Shown here: piece by piece, positions 1 through 8,812 of the stretch
Layout: every line of letters starts with the position of its first letter
Position numbering within the stretch: the stretch's first letter is position 1
Assembly: GCF_000430845.1 (NCBI RefSeq)
Contig: NZ_AUMU01000003.1
Coordinates: 1-64,000 of the forward strand
Length of the DNA stretch: 64,000 nt
Direction: 5' to 3'
Source: Chryseobacterium gregarium DSM 19109
Lineage (GTDB): Bacteria; Bacteroidota; Bacteroidia; Flavobacteriales; Weeksellaceae
The notes under the pieces: generated by a model
What the model was told of the DNA's origin: nothing
Database searches by the model: none
What the model saw: the letters and a program-made list of their open reading frames with translations, nothing else
Position numbers and translations under genes: made by a program

Positions 1-245
1 TCCTGGAGAATCTGCTTATCCAGGCTTAGGTCGGCTACCAACTTCTTGAGTTGACTGTTTTCTTCCTCTAATTGACGTAAACGCCGGAGTTCTGTAATCC
101 CCAAACCTCCGAATTTCTTCTTCCAATTGTAGAAAGTGGCCTCACTTATACCCATCTTACGACAAACTTCTTCGACTTTCACTCCTGTCTCAGACTGTTT
201 CAATGCAAAAATAATCTGACTCTCTGTAAATCTGCTCTTTTTCAT
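1..245 (-). CDS. IS3-type transposase OrfA, cut by window start
   Basis: The first 81 codons of an IS3-family OrfA protein, the DNA-binding half of the transposase. The start codon is the ATG at 243-245 and the frame is open to the window edge. The N-terminus (MKKSRFTESQI) and a helix-turn-helix ending in ISEATFYNWKKKFGG are typical, followed by a leucine-zipper stretch LEEENSQLKKLVADL used for dimerisation. OrfB should lie to the left, outside the window. About 50 bases of non-coding sequence separate it from a truncated resident gene (295-614), so one IS end probably lies in 246-294, although I could not define the terminal inverted repeat. Family assignment is firm; whether the element is intact cannot be seen. 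Confidence 0.9.
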   Translation of the reverse strand, partial: MKKSRFTESQIIFALKQSETGVKVEEVCRKMGISEATFYNWKKKFGGLGITELRRLRQLEEENSQLKKLVADLSLDKQILQ

Positions 246-294
246 TAGACTTTTCTTTATTTAAATTTAATTATTTCTCGAAAAATCTCTACTT

Positions 295-614
295 TTAATT
301 GTTCCAGTTTTTTGGGAGAAGGTCAAATATTTTGTTGTTGTTTAACGTGGGAAAGTGGTCAGGAAACAGCGTTGGGTTTGCCTTGGCTTGCTGTCCATTT
401 TTATATCTCCTCCAATCCTTATAATAATTCCTAAAAGTGCCTGGTAAATATTTGATATAGAAAAATACAGAATGTGATTTTGCAAGAATATAAAAATCAA
501 AATTGTCATTCAACGTAAATCGGATGGTCGTTATTCTCCATTTAGCGATAATTGAATCAGGGTAGATATTTTCCGTTCTTATTTTAATGATCTGAGAAGG
601 CTCGATTACTCAAG
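295..614 (-). pseudogene. C-terminal fragment of a membrane protein, paralogue of the gene at 41975
   Basis: The reading frame matches the last ~105 residues of the membrane protein encoded at 41975-42550: ENIYPDSII, KWRIT, FTLND and SVFFYIKYLPGTF align with ENIYPDSII, KWKIT, FTLDD and SLFFYIKYIAGIF. An in-frame TGA closes it upstream near 615, and the N-terminal membrane segments are missing. The homology runs upstream of any usable ATG, so I read this as the remnant of a decayed gene rather than a small protein. It sits directly beside an IS3-type element, whose arrival may have removed the 5' part. The C-terminal end is still complete. Confidence 0.75.
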
Positions 615-697
615 ATATACCTTATGAAAAAGTTATCTTACTTGAACATTTATTTGGACTGGGTCATGGAGAGTTGGCAGTGAGTAAACCAAATTGA
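613..697 (+). pseudogene. Short decayed copy of the sequence at 944-1010
   Basis: Translated on the plus strand this stretch reads DIPYEKVILLEHLFGLGHG, closely matching DIPYVEVRLLELLFGLEMG encoded at about 944-1000. It begins exactly where the membrane-protein fragment on the other strand ends and then runs into stops. It is a partial duplicate of an unrecognised gene; no function can be given. Confidence 0.45.
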
Positions 698-839
698 GAA
701 GGAATACGGGATTTATATGCTAGGAATAGTCATTTTGATCATTAAAACAATGACCGATTTTGTATGTTTCTTCCAATCAATGGTTATTTTCGATTGAAAA
801 ATATATAAATACAAAATAAACAAAAGCCTTGAGTTATTA

Positions 840-1082
840 CCAGCCGGGGAGCACCTTTGGGCTGTGGAAAATATTCCGGACATATTTGCCGTAAATTTCC
901 ACAGATACAGAGATTTGAAAATTGATGATCCCGGTGACATTCCATATGTGGAAGTGAGATTATTAGAATTACTTTTCGGGCTGGAAATGGGAACTTTAAT
1001 GAATAAGAAAATTCATAGTAAGACGCTTCGGCAGATATTAAAATCATCAAAAAATACCAGCGACAGCTCCGATAAGAAATAA
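840..1082 (+). pseudogene. Unrecognised gene fragment (C-terminal part)
   Basis: A plus-strand frame is open from about 840 to the TAA at 1080-1082. An ATG at 864 would give 72 residues, but protein-like sequence (AGEHLWAVENIPDIF) continues upstream of it, which argues for a truncated larger gene. The segment DIPYVEVRLLELLFGLEMG recurs in decayed form at 613-697. The tail is Ser/Lys-rich and polar. No domain is recognised. The surroundings are all gene debris next to an IS element, so expression is doubtful. Confidence 0.4.
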
Positions 1083-1535
1083 TACGTAAAGCAACAAAAT
1101 CCTAGTCAAGAACGCCGACCCAGAATTTCTAAAAATAATAATGAACAATGTCAAAAACCCTGGAGATACCAGCATCTGAAAGTCAATCATAGGAAGAAAA
1201 TCTCCAATGTAACAAAATCATTCTGTAAGTTGTCATATTAATAACTCATCGAAATAATCAATATGAAAAAACTAAACCTGATCATCCTGCTTTTATCACT
1301 CAACACTTTCGCACAAAATGTAAATGATAAAATAAAAACTTTTGAAACCAATCTCCAGCATCGGTGAAATAACCAACCCGTAATTACTCTCAGCCAATTC
1401 AAATAAGTGTATTTCCCCGTTGCTCATTAATGTTCCATTCTTTTATACCCCCAAAGATAAAACAACATTTAACGTCTTTTGTCCAACAAAGCACGGCAAT
1501 GGGTGGACAAAAAGCAGATTTATATGAGTATCAAA
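1083..1535. other. Gene-debris region including a signal-peptide fragment
   Basis: No intact gene. At 1263-1367 (plus strand) an ATG opens MKKLNLIILLLSLNTFAQN, a clear Sec signal peptide, but the frame stops after 34 codons; a neighbouring frame continues for about ten residues, suggesting a frameshifted remnant of an exported protein. At about 1110-1170 a plus-strand stretch reads ADPEFLKIIMNNVKNPGD before stopping, another unidentified fragment. Confidence 0.45.
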
Positions 1536-1952
1536 TTAGTCAGCAAGAAACTGTCTGAGATTGCTGCCCAAGATCTGTTTCCAGCCATTTTCAAATCTAT
1601 CCCGTGCAAAGTGCGGATCACGGGGAAAGCTTGACAAACCGGTATGAGTAAGTTTGAGTTTGGTTTTTCCATCCTGTTCAGATAACTCAAAAGAAACTTC
1701 TGAAGTCCCGGGATAGCCCTTATAATCCCAGGTGTGTGCCAGCAAGCTACCATTATTCATTTTAGTGACACGCCATTCTTTCTGATAAGGCGAGCCGTCA
1801 TTTAAAAATTTGAATTCAAATCCTACAATCGGCTTAAATTCAATTAACTGCGGAAAGTACCAGACTCTCATCTTATTTTGATCTGTTAATGCGGCCCATA
1901 TTTTTTCTATCGGGGCGTCATATATCTGTTCAAATTCAAACGGCTTTTCCAT
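1536..1952 (-). CDS. SRPBCC / AHSA1-domain protein
   Basis: A 138-residue protein of the SRPBCC superfamily (AHSA1, Aha1-like branch), a single helix-grip domain that binds hydrophobic ligands in the cytoplasm. The start has the usual form (FEFEQIYDAPIEKIWAALTD), in which a beta strand leads into the helix with the conserved A-P-x-E-x-V/I-W pattern. It ends with the long C-terminal helix (RDRFENGWKQILGSNL) that closes the cavity and the family's GW signature. Length is normal and the gene looks intact, unlike its neighbours. The ligand is unknown; such proteins often sit beside ArsR or DNA-repair genes. The neighbour upstream on the same strand is a decayed ligD remnant. Confidence 0.85.
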   Translation of the reverse strand: MEKPFEFEQIYDAPIEKIWAALTDQNKMRVWYFPQLIEFKPIVGFEFKFLNDGSPYQKEWRVTKMNNGSLLAHTWDYKGYPGTSEVSFELSEQDGKTKLKLTHTGLSSFPRDPHFARDRFENGWKQILGSNLRQFLAD

Positions 1953-2047
1953 GACTTATAAGTTGTGATGTTGATGTTAAATTTAATGAATAAATTGCAA
2001 AGTGCAGATCAGAAACGATAGAATAAAGGGTTAGGTAATTCACAGCC

Positions 2048-2822
2048 TTAACTAATGTTCTTTGTTATCCCCGGACTGAACAGATACACTTTTTCCAGAT
2101 TAATACCCTTTCCAAGCACAGGCTTAAAAATATCCCCGGTACTCTCTTTTCTTTCAAGCGCATTTAGATCGTAAAGTCAGACATCTTTAATCCTTTCTTT
2201 ACTTCATCCCATTGCAGGGGCATGGATACTGTAGCACCCTGCTTAGGACGAACTGAATAGGCACAGGCAATAGTTGCGTGAGGCCTGTTTTGCAAAAAGT
2301 CAAGGTACACCTTTCCTTTCCGGTCAGAAATATGCCTTTCTATACTTGTGAATTTTGGAAGCTGCTGATTCACCAGCGTCACGATGATCCTCGCAAATTC
2401 TTTTCTTTGTTCATAGGTGTATTTGTTGTCCAAGGGAATATAAATATGCAGCCCGGTAAAACCGCTGGTTTTCGGAAATGACGGTACGCCCATATCATCA
2501 AGTATCGTTTTAGTCATCCGGGTAGCTTCAACCACCTGGTCGAAACTGTTTTTATCCGGATTAAGGTCAATACTACAGAACGTCGGATGATCAGGTTTAT
2601 AATGGTACTACTCCACGGATTGAGTTCGATGCAGCCCATGTTGATTATATGAAGCAAAGTCGCCTCATCATTTGCGATCAGATACTCTTTGTGCTCCTTG
2701 TCCTCTTCGCTGTAATAATCAAAAGTACCCATCCATTCCGGCACCTTCCCTTTTACGTTTTCAAAATAAAAACTCTTACCCTCAATCCTGTTTGAAAAGC
2801 GGTTCATCAATGCTTTGCTCAA
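2048..2822 (-). pseudogene. ligD: LigD polymerase/primase domain, frameshifted remnant
   Basis: Remnant of the C-terminal polymerase (primase-like) domain of LigD, the bacterial non-homologous end-joining enzyme. Recognisable pieces in order are GKVPEWMGTFDYYSEEDKEH, ANDEATLLHIINMGCIELNPW, then in another frame KPDHPTFCSIDLNPDK, GLHIYIPLD and PHATIACAYSVRPKQGATVS, then in a third frame ERKESTGDIFKPVLGKG. The first shift, near 2608, fits loss of one C in a T-I-H-K motif, the second lies at about 2160-2175. The ligase and nuclease domains that should precede it are gone: the first codon lies at 2822, abutting an unrelated AraC fragment. Without the ligase part and with two shifts it cannot make a working enzyme. 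Confidence 0.85.
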
Positions 2823-2980
2823 CCAAAATCAGCGCAGACCTTACAGATCTATCTAACGATAACTTGTATTTCGACCAATCACATTTCATCAGACATTTTA
2901 AAAAATTGACCGATAATAAACCGAGTGATTTCTTCGAAAAAATTGAGACAGATAAAGAAAATATCTGGCTTTATCTTTAG
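2823..2980 (+). pseudogene. AraC-family regulator, C-terminal fragment
   Basis: About 52 codons ending at the TAG of 2978-2980. The stretch LYFDQSHFIRHFKKLTDNKP followed by SDFF is the second helix-turn-helix of an AraC/XylS regulator (F-x-D-x-S-H-F-x-R-x-F-K). Everything N-terminal is missing; the frame runs back into the opposite-strand ligD remnant at 2822. The two fragments abut exactly, marking a deletion or recombination junction. Confidence 0.7.
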
Positions 2981-3043
2981 ACTTTCCATTTTTACAATTT
3001 TAAGTCTTTAAATATTCGTTTCTTTGTGTTAATACAAAAAGAA

Positions 3044-4735
3044 ATGAATATTAAATTTGTAATATTAATCATCTTTTTAATTGCATTTAACAGTTCCCAA
3101 GCTCAAACAAGGAGACAAACTTCTCAATTGTCTGATTTTTGTAATGTTTGGGGCAACTTAAAATATTTTCATCCTGAGATTTCAGCGGGAAAACACAACT
3201 GGGATTCAATTGCTATTTCGTCAATCAGCAAATTATTAAGTTCCGACGACAAAAATGCTTTTCAACAGGAGATAGATAAATTATTTCAGATCGCTGGAAA
3301 AAATACGGCTGAAGAATTTATTGTTGATCAATCGTTGCATCCCTATACGTACAGAAACATCAATCATTCCTGGATTGAAGGTAGTAAGAATTTAAATGAA
3401 AGTCAAAAGGAATTCATAAAATACAACTATTCACATCCGTTTCAAGGACAGAATTTCTATGCCCAAAACAATGCTGATGATGACGGGAATATCATCACAC
3501 CGAATGAGAAATCATATCCCGAAATGAAATTCCCAAACAGCGAATACAGGCTTTTGGGTCTTTTCCGTTTTTGGAATGTGATCAACTATTATTATCCATA
3601 TAAATATGCAACCGATAAACTCTGGGAACAAGTGTTGACCAAATTAATTCCTGAGTTTGTAAAAGCAAATGACACCATTGCTTATCACAAAGCTGTTTTG
3701 AAAATGTCTGCATCGATTAATGATGGACACGGCGGTGTTTACCCTTTCATTGATCTGGAAGTAGCAGGCAAATATAATCCTCCCTTTTTTTTCAAACTAA
3801 TTGACGACAAAGCAGTTGTTACAAAAATTCTTGACGAAAGTGAAACCCGAAAAGCGAATATTCAAAAAGGGAGTGTGATTGAGAAAATCAACGGAATTAC
3901 ATTAAAAAAACGTGCTAAAGAATTGTGGGATTACGTTCCTGCAGGAAATAAAGCTGGTAAATACAGAGATTTGCATAAGTTAATTCTAAACAGCACTGCA
4001 ATGTCAGCAACTTATTCAGGATACAATCCTAATGGGAAAAAGTTTTCATCATCAGTAAAATTAAGGGCAAGTAATTTTCTAAAAGAGTTTTTAGACCTTT
4101 ATGAAATGTCCAGTTCCATCACATCAAAAATGATGACTGATGATATTGCGTATCTATATGCCTCCAATATTACTTATAAAAATATGGACAGCATAATGAA
4201 ACCCTTAATGAGTAAGAAAGCCATTATTCTGGATCTTAGAAATTATCCGAATAAAATGCCATCATACACGATAGCAAATTACTTTCTTGACGAACCGACC
4301 ATTTACAGTAAACTGACAAGAAATGATTTCAGATATCCGGGACTGTTGGTTTATGAAAACACTAATAAAGGAACGACTGCAGAAACTGTGGGAAAGAAAA
4401 ACCCTAATCCTTACAAAGGAAAATTAATTCTTCTGGTTGATTACCGGACCCAGAGTCTGGCGGAATTCAGTAGCCTGATTTTGAAGACTTATAAAAATAC
4501 AGTGATAATCGGAAATCAAACCGCTGGAGCCGATGGCAATCAGACAAGGATGATTTTTCCGGGAAACTACAAAATCTCTTTTTCGGGATTTGGCATTTAT
4601 CAAGCAAATGGAGATGAGGCACAACGTGTAGGCATTCCAATTGACATACCAGTTAAATACACCATCTCAGACTTTATTAATGACAACGACCCTATTCTGG
4701 AAAGTGCAATGGATCATGCCACAGCAGGAAGGTAA
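3044..4735 (+). CDS. Exported S41-family peptidase
   Basis: A 563-residue secreted or periplasmic C-terminal-processing-type serine protease (MEROPS S41). The ATG at 3044 gives a good Sec signal peptide (MNIKFVILIIFLIAF... cut after AQ); the frame is also open 18 bases upstream from a GTG, which I consider less likely. A helical N-terminal domain is followed by a PDZ-like region (about residues 245-300, GSVIEKINGITLKK) and the catalytic core: the segment YRTQSLAEFSS near residue 470 carries the expected nucleophile serine, followed by IIGNQTAGADGN and the GFGIY strand. Length is normal for Bacteroidota tail-specific-protease-like proteins. It stands alone between debris regions and is intact. 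Substrate unknown. Confidence 0.88.
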   Translation: MNIKFVILIIFLIAFNSSQAQTRRQTSQLSDFCNVWGNLKYFHPEISAGKHNWDSIAISSISKLLSSDDKNAFQQEIDKLFQIAGKNTAEEFIVDQSLHPYTYRNINHSWIEGSKNLNESQKEFIKYNYSHPFQGQNFYAQNNADDDGNIITPNEKSYPEMKFPNSEYRLLGLFRFWNVINYYYPYKYATDKLWEQVLTKLIPEFVKANDTIAYHKAVLKMSASINDGHGGVYPFIDLEVAGKYNPPFFFKLIDDKAVVTKILDESETRKANIQKGSVIEKINGITLKKRAKELWDYVPAGNKAGKYRDLHKLILNSTAMSATYSGYNPNGKKFSSSVKLRASNFLKEFLDLYEMSSSITSKMMTDDIAYLYASNITYKNMDSIMKPLMSKKAIILDLRNYPNKMPSYTIANYFLDEPTIYSKLTRNDFRYPGLLVYENTNKGTTAETVGKKNPNPYKGKLILLVDYRTQSLAEFSSLILKTYKNTVIIGNQTAGADGNQTRMIFPGNYKISFSGFGIYQANGDEAQRVGIPIDIPVKYTISDFINDNDPILESAMDHATAGR

Positions 4736-4747
4736 AAAATTAAGCTG

Positions 4748-4960
4748 TTAGCGTTGCAATGATCCTGAACTGATCTTTAAGAGTTGTAATACGTCTTGAT
4801 TGTTCAACAGTACCTGTCTGTCGATCTCAATGAATCTGGATTGACTTGGTGAGACTTGTTCATTAAGGATGTCAAACCGTTCTATGATCCTTTCCATCCA
4901 TGCGATAAATTCTGATCTTTCGGTATTCAAAATCGTGATGGTCTGCTGGCATAGCTCCAT
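4748..4960 (-). pseudogene. Helix-turn-helix (excisionase-like) protein, 3'-truncated
   Basis: A 70-residue frame starting MELCQQTITILNTE. Its end, LLNNQDVLQLLKISSGSLQR, matches the start of the helix-turn-helix of the MerR/excisionase-like DNA-binding proteins common on Bacteroidota mobile elements (D-N-Q-x-V-x-x-L-x-I-S-x-x-T-L-Q). In those proteins the wing and recognition helix follow, but here a stop comes straight after. It is therefore either a truncated relic or a very short derivative. It supports the view that mobile elements have passed through this region. Confidence 0.5.
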
Positions 4961-5029
4961 TTGTTAATAAAACATGACACCTTGGCAAGCTCTTATACAC
5001 CACATGTTGCTTCAATAAATTTACATCAT

Positions 5030-5135
5030 TCATCCATCATAGAATAATCCACTTCATCCATAAGCCAGCCAGTTTCATTACACCAATTTTTAAAGTCTTT
5101 AAAAAAAATCACTATCAAATTTTTCAAACTTATAT
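5030..5135 (-). pseudogene. Immunity-gene tail, fragment
   Basis: The minus-strand frame reads FFKDFKNWCNETGWLMDEVD and ends SMMDE at the TGA of 5030-5032. Only the last ~30 codons are recognisable. It lies immediately downstream of an Rhs toxin-tip remnant on the same strand, the place where the cognate immunity gene is normally found; the immunity role is inferred from position only. Confidence 0.4.
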
Positions 5136-5815
5136 TTATTTTAAAGCATCTCTAAGATTTCCATAACTAACATGACCTAATTCATGTCTCTGTTCTATCT
5201 TATAAAGATTTTGTATTTCTCCAAGCTAACTGTTATATCAATTGTTAAGTACTTATCTTTTTATCATACCGCTTAAATGTTTTTCTTCCAATTTCATCAG
5301 GCAAACACCTTCAAGCGATACCGATATTGCCTGGATCATTGACATTTTTGTATTTTTCATTTACTTTTTGACATACATAGTCTTCAACATCCTAAATCTG
5401 ATAGCTTTAGTTCAAAGCTTCTCGTAATCTAATCTAATCTAATCTAATCTTTGCATTATCATTGTCATTTCATTTGTATCCGGATCATATGATATATGAT
5501 GTAATCTATAATCATCAGACCAAACATCTCTATTTTTAGTTTTATCATATACCGCAACTTTATCATCAGTGTGACTACCTGTAGCTTGAATTACAATTAT
5601 GCCTCCAAGGTTCTAGGGTAACTAACTGTTCCAGGATGTATACTTCCTTCAATGAATGACTTGTTTCCTCCTCTTTTATCTAAGCCAAATATGTCAACCC
5701 ATGTATTTGGATCGTGAACGCACACGTATAAGTTTGGCTCGCCACTTTGCAACCTAATTTTATCCTGACTTATATACCACGTCGAGCACCGCTCGTATGT
5801 TCAGTTTTTTTAAGG
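5136..5815 (-). pseudogene. Rhs core end plus toxin tip, decayed
   Basis: Reading the minus strand from about 5815, the frame shows YISQDKIRLQSGEPNLYV, then VHDPNTWVDIFGLD, the conserved end of the Rhs repeat-associated core (usual form YISQDPIxL...NxYxYVxDxxxxxDxxGL) after which the variable toxin tip starts. The tip region KRGGNKSFIEGSIHPGTVSY breaks at a stop, resumes in another frame as ATGSHTDDKVAVYDKTK and YRLHHISYDPDTNEMTM, and a last piece LYKIEQRHELGHVSYGNLRD ends at 5136-5138. At least three frame breaks make it non-functional. The rest of the Rhs protein is absent. A fivefold AATCT repeat lies inside it. Confidence 0.8.
5426..5450. repeat. Tandem AATCT repeat, five copies
   Basis: Five perfect AATCT units within the decayed Rhs tip. 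A five-base unit shifts frame with each copy gained or lost, so it could have been a slippage site, but the host gene is broken elsewhere as well. Confidence 0.9.
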
Positions 5816-5975
5816 CGTCATAGACCTGATAAAATACCTACAAGTAAATAAAATCATAAGCCCTAATAAATAGACAGATAGGTGATTTGTGTGTCTTGTG
5901 TAACTTTCGGATATTTGTGAGTTGTGCGATATGCTAAACCAACATTCGTCCATATATTAACCAACATAAAAATAA

Positions 5976-6716
5976 ATGAAAAAAATCTTCTTAACACTAA
6001 TCATAATTTTACCTTTATTGGCATCTTGCCAGTCAAGTTTAGAAGATGGAAATCTGGATTTTGAAAAACTGAATTTTGCTACGTTCAACTCAAAAAAATA
6101 TTACTCAAAATCTTTGAAAGCAGAATGGGCAGATTATCATAAAATGAGGAAGAGCAGCCAAAAAGAAATTTATTTCTTTCAAGCTGATGCAGATACAATT
6201 GACGTTGATGGAAACGATTTTAGACTTGTTGAACCCTATGCAATTACTTATCGTCAAACAGGTGTAGGCAGAAGCAATTGGAATAAAGAGTACTGTGTCG
6301 GCTTTTTCAAAAATTTAAAATTCGACGAAGTAAATGCAATAACAGATTTAAAAAACAATCTGCTTATAATTTCAGGCACAACTGACAGTATAAAGACTGA
6401 AACTATAGAAAAATTCTCAACAGAATTAACCAAATTATATGGTAATCCAACTTTGACGAATGTCTCAGCAGGAATGTCATCTTACGACATAAAAAAATGG
6501 AATTTTGAAGATAAAATAATTGCTCTTGTATCAGATGGAAAATTGGATTATAAAAATGTCATCTTAAACGAAGATGAAAAAAAGTACATCAAGGAAATTG
6601 AAAGCAGAAATCATACTTCCGCTACGCTGTTCATTTGTAGAAATGAATATTACGATGTTTTTAGTAAAATGAGTAGGAGTACAGGGTTTATGACAAAATT
6701 CGAAAAAAAAGATTAG
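5976..6716 (+). CDS. Putative lipoprotein, function unknown
   Basis: A 246-residue protein with a lipoprotein signal peptide: MKKIFLTLIIILPLLASC, lipobox LASC with Cys18 as the lipidated residue, followed by QSSLEDGN, so export and anchoring in the outer membrane are likely. The mature part is charged and soluble, with alternating strands and helices; no domain is recognised. It is one of the few plus-strand genes of the accessory region and shows no break. The region upstream (5816-5975) is non-coding AT-rich sequence. Confidence 0.7.
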   Translation: MKKIFLTLIIILPLLASCQSSLEDGNLDFEKLNFATFNSKKYYSKSLKAEWADYHKMRKSSQKEIYFFQADADTIDVDGNDFRLVEPYAITYRQTGVGRSNWNKEYCVGFFKNLKFDEVNAITDLKNNLLIISGTTDSIKTETIEKFSTELTKLYGNPTLTNVSAGMSSYDIKKWNFEDKIIALVSDGKLDYKNVILNEDEKKYIKEIESRNHTSATLFICRNEYYDVFSKMSRSTGFMTKFEKKD

Positions 6717-7141
6717 AAAAGCACAATCGCACAACATAGGAAGGGTTTTGCGATATTGGGGCGAAACTGCAAAGTTCAACGGCAGTCCTTCGGTTCAACG
6801 TTTGTGCAAAATTGAAGATTTGTGCTTTAAGTGTAAAATCAATCGCGTACTCATTTACCTCCATCGGTGGCAGTTTCAGGCAGTATGCCTAGGCATATTT
6901 CCATCCTCATTTTTTACAATAAAGTTTATATTCTGGGAGCCATCCTCGCATTTTTGTCCGCAGCAGATTATTCTAAAGAACTCCTATCCACCGAATTTCA
7001 ATTGGCCTTTCCAGATTAATTTTTCAAACCAATTGCTGAAAGGATATCCTTCTGACTTATTAAAATGAGTTGTGAACCTTCTAAGGTAGTCTGAGTTTAT
7101 TCATTTATTTTTGTGTTGGATAGTTGATTCTGTTATTGGAA
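6717..7141. other. Stretch without an intact gene
   Basis: Only scraps are visible. On the minus strand at about 6890-7000 a frame reads EFFRIICCGQKCEDGSQNI and continues INFIVKNEDGN before stops, suggesting a decayed immunity-type protein. The plus-strand frame over 6748-7068 has no protein-like character. No RNA gene or repeat is evident. Confidence 0.4.
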
Positions 7142-7579
7142 TCAGCTTAAATTATCTTCAATCAATCTCTCGAACAATGGTGCAATTTGCTCAATAGTAT
7201 CATCATCATGGCTGTACATTAAAACTTCTCCATCAGAATTTATCATTATGGGATCACCGTTACCTTCAACAGAAATAACATAACTGTTTTGTATTTCCGG
7301 ACATTTACTGTCACAGGCATAATTCCCGCGAAACTCTTTCGTTAAATCTACAACGGTTTGATCGGAAAGCATTTCGGAATTTTTAAAACCATAAATAGGA
7401 ATGCCGACAAAACTGCCTCCGAATAATTTTAAAAATTCTATATAATCCTTATCAAAGCTTACATTGAGTTCTTTTTCCGCATTAGCAATCGTATCATCTT
7501 CAGTTGCCGCGCTCCTAAAAATACTATTTTCTTCATTCGACAGAAAATCTTCTATCTTTCTGATTAACGTGTTATCCAT
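7142..7579 (-). CDS. SUKH (SMI1/KNR4) family immunity protein
   Basis: A 145-residue single-domain SMI1/KNR4 (SUKH) protein. Members of this superfamily neutralise many unrelated nuclease toxins of contact-dependent, type VI and Rhs systems. The family pattern is visible: an N-terminal helix, then AEKELNVSFDKDYIEFLKLF with GG following, the strand IYGFKN, VISVEGNGDPIMIN and YSHDDD before the final helix. The acidic, soluble composition fits. It lies in a minus-strand series of immunity-like genes, but no toxin stands next to it, so it is probably an orphan protecting against the toxins of neighbours. Confidence 0.85.
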   Translation of the reverse strand: MDNTLIRKIEDFLSNEENSIFRSAATEDDTIANAEKELNVSFDKDYIEFLKLFGGSFVGIPIYGFKNSEMLSDQTVVDLTKEFRGNYACDSKCPEIQNSYVISVEGNGDPIMINSDGEVLMYSHDDDTIEQIAPLFERLIEDNLS

Positions 7580-7614
7580 CTCTTCTAATAACGTTTTAAG
7601 AAAAATTAAAGCAA

Positions 7615-8480
7615 TTAATTTGATTTACCACTTAAAATTTGATTCAACTGTTTTTCTGTATGACTGCAATGCTTTTTATTCGGATAAAATGTAATTTCTT
7701 TTAGTTCTGGCCATTCAAGAGCCAGGTCCGTTCTCCCATCTTTTAAATCTTGAAAACCAATTGTGCGGACAGAAATAATTGGCCCTATTTCTTCCAAGGA
7801 TTGTAATTTGTCAATATACAAATACTGTATAGATTGATTCTCTTTGAGAGAATGTAAATCTTTAATTTTATTACAAGCTATTATCAATAAACTTCCAATT
7901 TCAATCCTTTTTAATTCCTGTATAGCAGTTAAATTTTTATTATGAGATATTTCCAGTTTAACTAATGACTTGATGTTTTCAATCCCATTAAGCGTTTTTA
8001 TTTTGGTATTTGTAATCATCAATTCGTCAAGGTTATCAGGAAAATTAATTTCAGACAAATTATTTAAATCTCTCTTAAATACAAAAATCTAAGTGATTTC
8101 AAGCACTGTAGATTAATAAATTCAGAAGGAAAAGATAAGGTTAACTGTTCTATATTTTTATTAGCGCAAATATTAAATTCTTTAAAGCTTTTTGGCAACC
8201 ATAATTGTTTGACGCTTTTCATTTCCCCAATAGATTCGGCATTATAATCTTTTGCAAATCCTCCTTCAAAAGATAGATGCACACATAACGATTTCATTTT
8301 TTTTAATGATGTTAAATCTAAAAAGCCGGGGACAGAGGCTAGAACAGGCTTTCTGATAAATATACCATCACAATTTTCTTTTACCGCTTCATTAATCCCT
8401 TCTTCAAATTCATTTGAAAATATGGTTATAATTTTTTTAGCATATGGCTTTTTTTCTTCTATTCTGAACCTATTTATCAC
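7615..8480 (-). pseudogene. Leucine-rich-repeat-like immunity protein, split by a frameshift
   Basis: Two frames, 8480-8064 and 8058-7615, form one protein of about 288 residues with irregular leucine-rich repeats (for example NIEQLTLSFPSEFINLQCLK, LDELMITNTKIKTLNGIENI, SLVKLEISHNKNL). The break at about 8060-8075 fits loss of one T in a T run, or gain of GA in a GAGA run. LRR proteins of this style occur as immunity proteins in Flavobacteria. The start is a GTG at 8478-8480 that shares one base with the TAG ending the toxin remnant upstream, a coupling typical of toxin-immunity pairs. Both halves are otherwise well conserved, so the break is recent, or an assembly error. Confidence 0.7.
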
Positions 8481-8770
8481 TATTTACATTTAATTTTACC
8501 TGTGCTTATTGCTAATTCATTTTCCAAAATATCAGCTTTTTTACAATTTCAGCATATGCTTTGTGAGTCTATCAATCCTGTTTATGTATCCTCATACTGA
8601 CCCTGATACCTAAAGGGTACAAACTCCATATCACCGCTAAGTTTAAGGATTTTTCCATAAATATCAAGTTCGCAATCCCATATTTTTTACCGGCATCATC
8701 GTAAGCCTGTATGGGTGTAACCAAATAAACGCTGATAACAGAATAATGCTGGCATTTAATGTATTTGGCA
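8480..8770 (-). pseudogene. Rhs core and toxin-tip remnant
   Basis: The minus strand encodes, over two frames, ELDIYGKILKLSGDMEFVPF followed by RYQGQYEDT at about 8585-8685. This is the Rhs-core segment that precedes the usual E-T-G-L-Y-Y-N-R-F-R-Y motif; an in-frame stop replaces the E after YEDT. The last piece, ADILENELAISTGKIKCK, ends with the TAG at 8480-8482, overlapping the start of the LRR-like immunity gene by one base. About 8565-8620 still reads like Rhs; the tip proper is mostly deleted. Confidence 0.65.
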
Positions 8771-8812
8771 TCTGGGGGGGGGTTATTATGATGGTCGTCC
8801 TTGGATCAGAGA

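Noticed and set aside
2672..2822. Plus-strand 102-codon frame as a complete regulator
   Set aside because: Only the part after 2823 is AraC-like; the preceding part is antisense to the ligD remnant.
5426..5450. CRISPR-like array at the short tandem repeats (also 32241-32277)
   Set aside because: Units are five and seven bases without spacers; they are simple tandem repeats, and no cas gene is present.
6748..7068. 106-codon plus-strand frame as a gene
   Set aside because: Cys/Phe/Trp-rich product without protein character; the minus strand shows debris of another protein.
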